A stretch of DNA of 58,489 nt from Clostridia bacterium. GTDB taxonomy: Bacteria; Bacillota; DSM-521; Neomoorellales; Neomoorellaceae. The stretch spans positions 1 through 58,489 of the forward strand of contig JASUSV010000007.1 in the NCBI GenBank assembly GCA_030445865.1, written 5' to 3'. The notes beneath the pieces are model-generated. The model had not been told where the DNA came from. It was given only the letters and a program-made list of their open reading frames with translations, and did no database searches. Of the stretch, positions 54,963 through 58,489 are shown in pieces. Each line of letters begins with the position of its first letter. Within the stretch, counting starts at the first letter, position 1. The translations under genes were made by a program, and so were the position numbers.

Positions 54963-56234
54963 TCAAACCCTCCTTATAAGAGCGTTCGCCAGCTCGGCGA
55001 AACCCTGGGCCATTTTAACCAGATGCCTGGTGCTTTCTTGTATTCTCTCTACTATAACTTTATAGCTTTGGGTTGAAGCCGAAACCTCCTGGATGCTGGC
55101 CGCCGTCTCCTGGGCAACGGCTGCCATACGCCCGGTTTCTTCCGAAACTTCCTTGACCCGCTCCAACTGCTCCTGCGAGCGAACCCGGATATTTTCCATG
55201 GCGCCCGTAGCCTCGGCGATTACCGCACCAATAGCCTCAAAGGCCGTCTGCGACTTTTCGCCCCGGCGGATATTATTTTGCACCAGTTCTACATTTTTTT
55301 CTACCTGTTCGGCCACCTGCCGGGCCTCGGCCTGGATGCTTGCCGCTAGGTCGGTAATATTCTTGGCCGCTGCCGCCGACTGCTCGGCCAGTTTACGCAC
55401 TTCTTCGGCTACCACGGCAAAGCCGCGCCCCTGCTCGCCGGCCCGGGCGGCTTCGATGGCCGCATTTAAGGCTAATAAATTGGTCTGATCGGCAATGTCG
55501 GTTACCACGCGCACAAATTCCCCTACCTGCCCCATTTTTTCCTCCAACTGGTGCATCTGGTGAACAGATTCTATGTTAGAAGAAGCCGCCGCTCGGATGT
55601 CGGCGAGCAACTGCTGTAGCAATTCCCGGCCTTCCTGCACCCTGTCTTTTATTTCTTCTGCCTTTTGCGACCCTAGCCGGGCCTGCTGGGTTATACCCTC
55701 GGCTAAAACCGTAAGAGCGCTGACGTTGTCAGCCGTACGCTGCGCCGCGCCTGCCTGCTCATCCGCGCCGCTGGCAATCTCCTTGATGGCCGCCATAATT
55801 TCCTCCAGGTTGCGCCTGGTCTCGTTTTGCTCTTCTTCCAGGCGGCCGGCAAAAGATCGCAACTCCTGCGCCGCCTGCTGGTAGCGATCAGCCAGCCTTT
55901 TAAAGCTTTCCAGTACCTCCAAAGCCGGTTCGCGCAGGGCCTGAGAAAGCCTGGCGGAAGCCAGGGCCTGCTCGGCCTGTACAAGATCTTCCCGGCCCAA
56001 AAAATGCAGGATATGGAAGAGATCGTCAAGGGGCCGCATCCAGGTGCGGTAAATAAACCAGAAAATCAAGAGGGCCAGAACAATGCCTGTCCCTAAAGCA
56101 ATTAAGGCCGCGGTAGAAAACTGTTTCCAGGCAAGGCCGCCGCTACCGGTAACCACTGCTCCTATAACTGATGGTATGATGGCTAAAAGCAAGAAAGTTA
56201 CGAAATACTTAATTTTAAATCCTCTGCTAAGCAC
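54963..56234 (-). CDS. Methyl-accepting chemotaxis-type receptor without an extracellular domain
   Basis: 423 residues from GTG 56234 (AGGG 7 nt ahead); a TTG at 56252 falls in the T-run of the preceding terminator and is less likely. Two membrane spans lie close together (about residues 9-30 and 40-62), leaving only about ten residues outside. A long coiled-coil region follows, then the conserved signalling hairpin [42 protein letters not shown]. With no ligand-binding domain it probably senses the membrane or an internal signal. No che genes are in the window. Confidence 0.88.
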   Translation of the reverse strand: MLSRGFKIKYFVTFLLLAIIPSVIGAVVTGSGGLAWKQFSTAALIALGTGIVLALLIFWFIYRTWMRPLDDLFHILHFLGREDLVQAEQALASARLSQALREPALEVLESFKRLADRYQQAAQELRSFAGRLEEEQNETRRNLEEIMAAIKEIASGADEQAGAAQRTADNVSALTVLAEGITQQARLGSQKAEEIKDRVQEGRELLQQLLADIRAAASSNIESVHQMHQLEEKMGQVGEFVRVVTDIADQTNLLALNAAIEAARAGEQGRGFAVVAEEVRKLAEQSAAAAKNITDLAASIQAEARQVAEQVEKNVELVQNNIRRGEKSQTAFEAIGAVIAEATGAMENIRVRSQEQLERVKEVSEETGRMAAVAQETAASIQEVSASTQSYKVIVERIQESTRHLVKMAQGFAELANALIRRV

Positions 56235-56250
56235 ACCCTCGCCCTGGTTC

Positions 56251-56290
56251 AAAAAAGCTCACAATACCTAACAATTGTTAGCTTTTGTGA
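56251..56290 (-). terminator. Terminator of the TnpB-like transcript (nested palindrome)
   Basis: TCACAA and TTGTGA enclose the perfect 14-bp palindrome CTAACAATTGTTAG. On the minus strand the structure is followed by GC and TTTTTT, directly before the receptor gene. It would set the 3' end of a transcript running through the TnpB-like gene and the structured region. Confidence 0.65.
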
Positions 56291-56329
56291 ACCGGCCTCC
56301 CCATGACCAGGTTTTCGCTCCTTTCTGGA

Positions 56330-56560
56330 TTAGATTTGCCCGCCCCTGAGAGCGGGCTAAAGCGACAGGGAGACCTCGGCCCCGGGAGTCCCACCCGGAC
56401 GGGAGAACGGCGCTTCACGGGCGCAGGACGCGGACACAAGGGAAACCACCGGGTTTCCATCCTGCGTCGACCGTTAAGCGGTCCGGCATTCAAAGAAATG
56501 GAGCACTGGACGCCTCCCGCGACCTGTTAGATGCGGCCTACCGGTTTGTCCGACACCGGC
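56330..56560 (-). ncRNA. Structured region 3' of the TnpB-like gene (candidate guide-type RNA)
   Basis: No protein of any family is encoded here, but the minus strand can form a series of hairpins: CCGGT/ACCGG (56541-56559), GACCG-CTTAA-CGGTC (56469-56483), a nested stem of CGCAGGA/TCCTGCG around GGAAACC-CGGT-GGTTTCC (56422-56466), GTCC/GGAC (56388-56400) and GCCCGC/GCGGGC (56338-56357). A terminator follows at 56290-56251. The position, size and orientation match the omega/reRNA made from the 3' end of TnpB elements. Expression and guide identity are unknown. Confidence 0.55.
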
Positions 56561-56569
56561 TAAACGGGG

Positions 56570-58249
56570 TCACCTACTCAGCAAAGCGAGCTGCTTCAAG
56601 TCGTGCCAGACAGAATAAAATGATTCCTGCTTGCAACGGTCCAAACCGTTATATACGGGAATCTTTTCGTCCAGCCGGTTGAAAAGCCGCTTCACCTTTC
56701 GGGTCATCCCTCTTCCTTCCCCAGGTAAGGAATTGACCTTTTGGTTCAGCTTTTCTATGACAGCCTGGATTTTTTGCTTCAGTTCATCGGTAATTAGTTC
56801 CTTGAAGCCAATCGCCCGGCGGGCGATAACCAGAGCGGCGGCGTGGTGAACGGTTATGCCGTACCGCTCCATGTACTTGTAATAGCCGATGATGGAGGTG
56901 TGGGCGGGCCGGACCTGCTTTACACCTACCCCTTCCTTGAGGGCGCGCCGGATAACAGCTTCGGTCATTTTCCTGAACGGGAAGTTGGCCGCCATGCGGT
57001 TGAATTTCTTGCTGGCGTCCAGCCGGTCTTTTCCGAAGTCCAGGCCCTCTAATGCGGTGGGCTTGCCCAGAGCTTTGGCGATGTCCACCACCACTTTGGC
57101 CAGCACGCCTATCAGGTAGGTGCGCCGGTAACTTCCGCTATAAGCCAGTTCAGGTATTTTGATATAAAGAAAGCCGTTGGGATGAACAATTACCTGGAAT
57201 TCCCCGGCAAATTTATGCAGTGCCTTCGGGTAAGGAACAGCGAATCCTTCCGGCCAGGGTTCGGGTTGGCCGAAATAATTGACGTTGGCCAAAGCCACCC
57301 CGTCCGGGTTGGTGTCCATCCCCAGGTAGCCCCGGTTGGGATTGGTCACCGGTTCAGGTGCTGCTATGGTGAAGGTGATGTGCACCCTGTACCGGCCGTC
57401 CCGGCCTCTGATTAACTCGACGTTATAGGGAGCGCAGGAAAGAAGAGACTCCCACACCTTGAGCCGGTGCTTTTCCGGCAGCCAGAGCTTTCCCGTTACC
57501 CGGGGAGCCCTCGTCATTACCGGTCTACCTTTGCTGTCTGTGCCTTTTTGCTCCGAAAGGTGAGAGACGGTCACGGAAAGAGCAAATTCACCGTTCCGGT
57601 AATGTATCTTGATGTTCGGGTTGCCGCCCTTGGTTTCGTCTCCCCGGGCGTACAGCCGGTTCTGCCGGGCCTGACGCCATTCTTCTTTTGCGGCTCTGCC
57701 TTTGCAGACCTGTTTCCACAAAGAACGGCCGCCGAAAACTACTGTGGGTATGGTACCGTTATTTTGATGGATTTTCAGCTCATCCAGTTTATCGTTTAGT
57801 TTTTTGACCCGCGCTTTGCGGCCGTGTACGGTGCGTTCGGCTTTCTCGATTTTTACCGGATTGCCAGTTTTTATCGCTGTGGCCAGGTCTTTTTCTGCCC
57901 GGCCAAGCTTCTTCTTTGCACGGGCAAGTTTCGTTTCAGTTTCTTCGATTTCCAGGGCCAGCAGTTCTTTTTGGGAATCGGTGATTTCTCTCGCCTTAAG
58001 GATGGCGTCGTCCACATAGCGGGAGTTTAAGCCGAATACTTCCTGGCCTTCTTTTTTGAGTTCTTCACGGGAACGGCCTTCCAGCAGCCGGTTGAAGGCC
58101 CAGCGCTCGCACGAGCAAAAAAGGCGCATCTCGGTGGCCAGAGGGTCTTCTTCCCCGGGCTTGATTAAGCCGCGCTTTTCCCAGTTGCGCAGGCTGTTTG
58201 GGTGGACGCCCAACTTTTTTGCCGCTTTGCTTATGGTTAAAAGTTCCAT
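56570..58249 (-). CDS. TnpB-related protein with N-terminal MerR-type helix-turn-helix
   Basis: 559 residues. Residues 1-31 (LTISKAAKKLGVHPNSLRNW) form a MerR/IS607-TnpA-type helix-turn-helix, joined to a TnpB-like body: helical N-terminal lobe (40-90), long charged coiled coil (90-160), beta-rich wedge, then RuvC-like segments with Asp312 (GYLGMDTNPDG) and Glu401 (ALEGLDFGKDR). The zinc-ribbon between RuvC-II and III is missing (PAHTSIIGYYKYMERYG), and the third acidic residue seems replaced by His468 (TVHHAAALVIARR). No transposase gene is nearby. It may be an RNA-guided nuclease or DNA-binding protein, an IS remnant, or a domesticated regulator. SD is weak. Confidence 0.82.
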   Translation of the reverse strand: MELLTISKAAKKLGVHPNSLRNWEKRGLIKPGEEDPLATEMRLFCSCERWAFNRLLEGRSREELKKEGQEVFGLNSRYVDDAILKAREITDSQKELLALEIEETETKLARAKKKLGRAEKDLATAIKTGNPVKIEKAERTVHGRKARVKKLNDKLDELKIHQNNGTIPTVVFGGRSLWKQVCKGRAAKEEWRQARQNRLYARGDETKGGNPNIKIHYRNGEFALSVTVSHLSEQKGTDSKGRPVMTRAPRVTGKLWLPEKHRLKVWESLLSCAPYNVELIRGRDGRYRVHITFTIAAPEPVTNPNRGYLGMDTNPDGVALANVNYFGQPEPWPEGFAVPYPKALHKFAGEFQVIVHPNGFLYIKIPELAYSGSYRRTYLIGVLAKVVVDIAKALGKPTALEGLDFGKDRLDASKKFNRMAANFPFRKMTEAVIRRALKEGVGVKQVRPAHTSIIGYYKYMERYGITVHHAAALVIARRAIGFKELITDELKQKIQAVIEKLNQKVNSLPGEGRGMTRKVKRLFNRLDEKIPVYNGLDRCKQESFYSVWHDLKQLALLSR

Positions 58250-58280
58250 AATTTAAACGGTAGCTATTTTGTTATGTTTT

Positions 58281-58315
58281 GTCAATATTTGTTGACTTGT
58301 TAGTAGCTGCTACGG
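58281..58315. promoter_or_regulatory. Inverted repeats upstream of the TnpB-like gene (possible operator)
   Basis: GTCAATATTTGTTGAC (5-bp arms, 58281-58296) and GTAGCTGCTAC (58303-58313) lie 30-65 bp before the start codon. GTAGCT recurs at 58260-58265. The minus strand has TTGACA at the first repeat, but no good -10 follows. Such dyads could be bound by the protein's own MerR-type domain. Confidence 0.4.
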
Positions 58316-58363
58316 ACCTCCCGCCAGAATTATCCATGATTCCATATAATACCACAAAAACCG

Positions 58364-58396
58364 CAAAAATAAAAGCCCCGGTTTCACAGGGGTACG
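58364..58396 (-). terminator. Possible terminator of a gene beyond the right edge
   Basis: Minus strand CCCCTGTGAAACCGGGG followed by CTTTTATTTTT. The stem is short (4-5 bp), so support is modest. The remaining sequence to the window end (58397-58489) holds nothing recognised. Confidence 0.35.
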
Positions 58397-58489
58397 TGTA
58401 AAGCTTTAGTAGGCAAAAAGAGACCCCACTTAAATTTTTAGTTTGACGGCCTATTCCTTCCTGGCTTTAGGGATTATACTGTAGCCCTT

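Noticed and set aside
56278-56493. 71-codon minus-strand frame downstream of the TnpB-like gene
   Set aside because: It lacks a ribosome site and family, and it lies on strong hairpins that fit a structured RNA better.
58397-58489. IS-element end or promoter at the right edge
   Set aside because: A TTGACG and a TTATACT are present but 26 bp apart, and no inverted end or transposase part is visible.

Overview
The window looks like chromosome from a thermophilic, strictly anaerobic, spore-former-type Firmicute close to Moorella/Thermanaeromonas. This is inferred from moderately high GC, strong GGAGG ribosome sites with many TTG/GTG starts, ATP-type PEP carboxykinase, GH57 branching enzyme, a homocitrate synthase/isocitrate dehydrogenase pair, GatCAB, and sigma-54 control of fatty-acid genes. 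No rRNA, tRNA or CRISPR array was seen.

Layout. (1) 1-7 kb: trmL and a DUF503 gene, an Aquifex-type aconitase, a ferredoxin, nth, a thiamine-binding-type protein, pckA and a CPBP protease. (2) 7.3-12.5 kb, plus strand: DUF4912 protein and GH57 branching enzyme, then trkA-trkH. (3) 12.5-31 kb, minus strand: an accessory sigma-54 regulon. It holds a PAS-AAA+ activator; an operon with a circularly permuted substrate-binding protein, an ABC permease and ATPase, an unusual flavin disulfide reductase and a LarA-like protein; two atoE-type carriers with a flavodoxin-like iron-sulfur protein; an AtoS/AtoC-like kinase and regulator; CoA-transferase subunits and a methyltransferase. Four -24/-12 promoters are visible. 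A thiolase and a QueG-like gene here are wrecked. The layout recalls the E. coli ato system. (4) 31-38 kb: glycogen/sugar-nucleotide genes (a nucleotidyltransferase joined to a decayed phosphomannomutase, GT4, GalT-like, glgA, a free CBM25 protein). (5) 38-46 kb: isocitrate/homoisocitrate dehydrogenase, homocitrate synthase family enzyme, lipM, gcvH, an aminopeptidase, and a homoaconitase-type large/small pair whose small subunit has an in-frame TAG. (6) 46-54 kb: pcrA, ligA, a coiled-coil protein, gatC, gatA, gatB. (7) 54-58.5 kb: two small unknown genes, a chemotaxis-type receptor, and a TnpB-like protein with a MerR-type N-terminus followed by about 250 nt of highly structured sequence and a terminator.

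A family of GC-rich non-coding elements of about 255 bp is scattered through the window (six copies). Two copies have perfect 8-bp target duplications and matched inverted ends, so they are MITE-like mobile elements; one is a 97-bp internally deleted form.

The points most worth following up are the HTH-TnpB fusion with its structured 3' region, the circularly permuted binding protein, the MITE family, and the sigma-54 regulon with duplicated control units.
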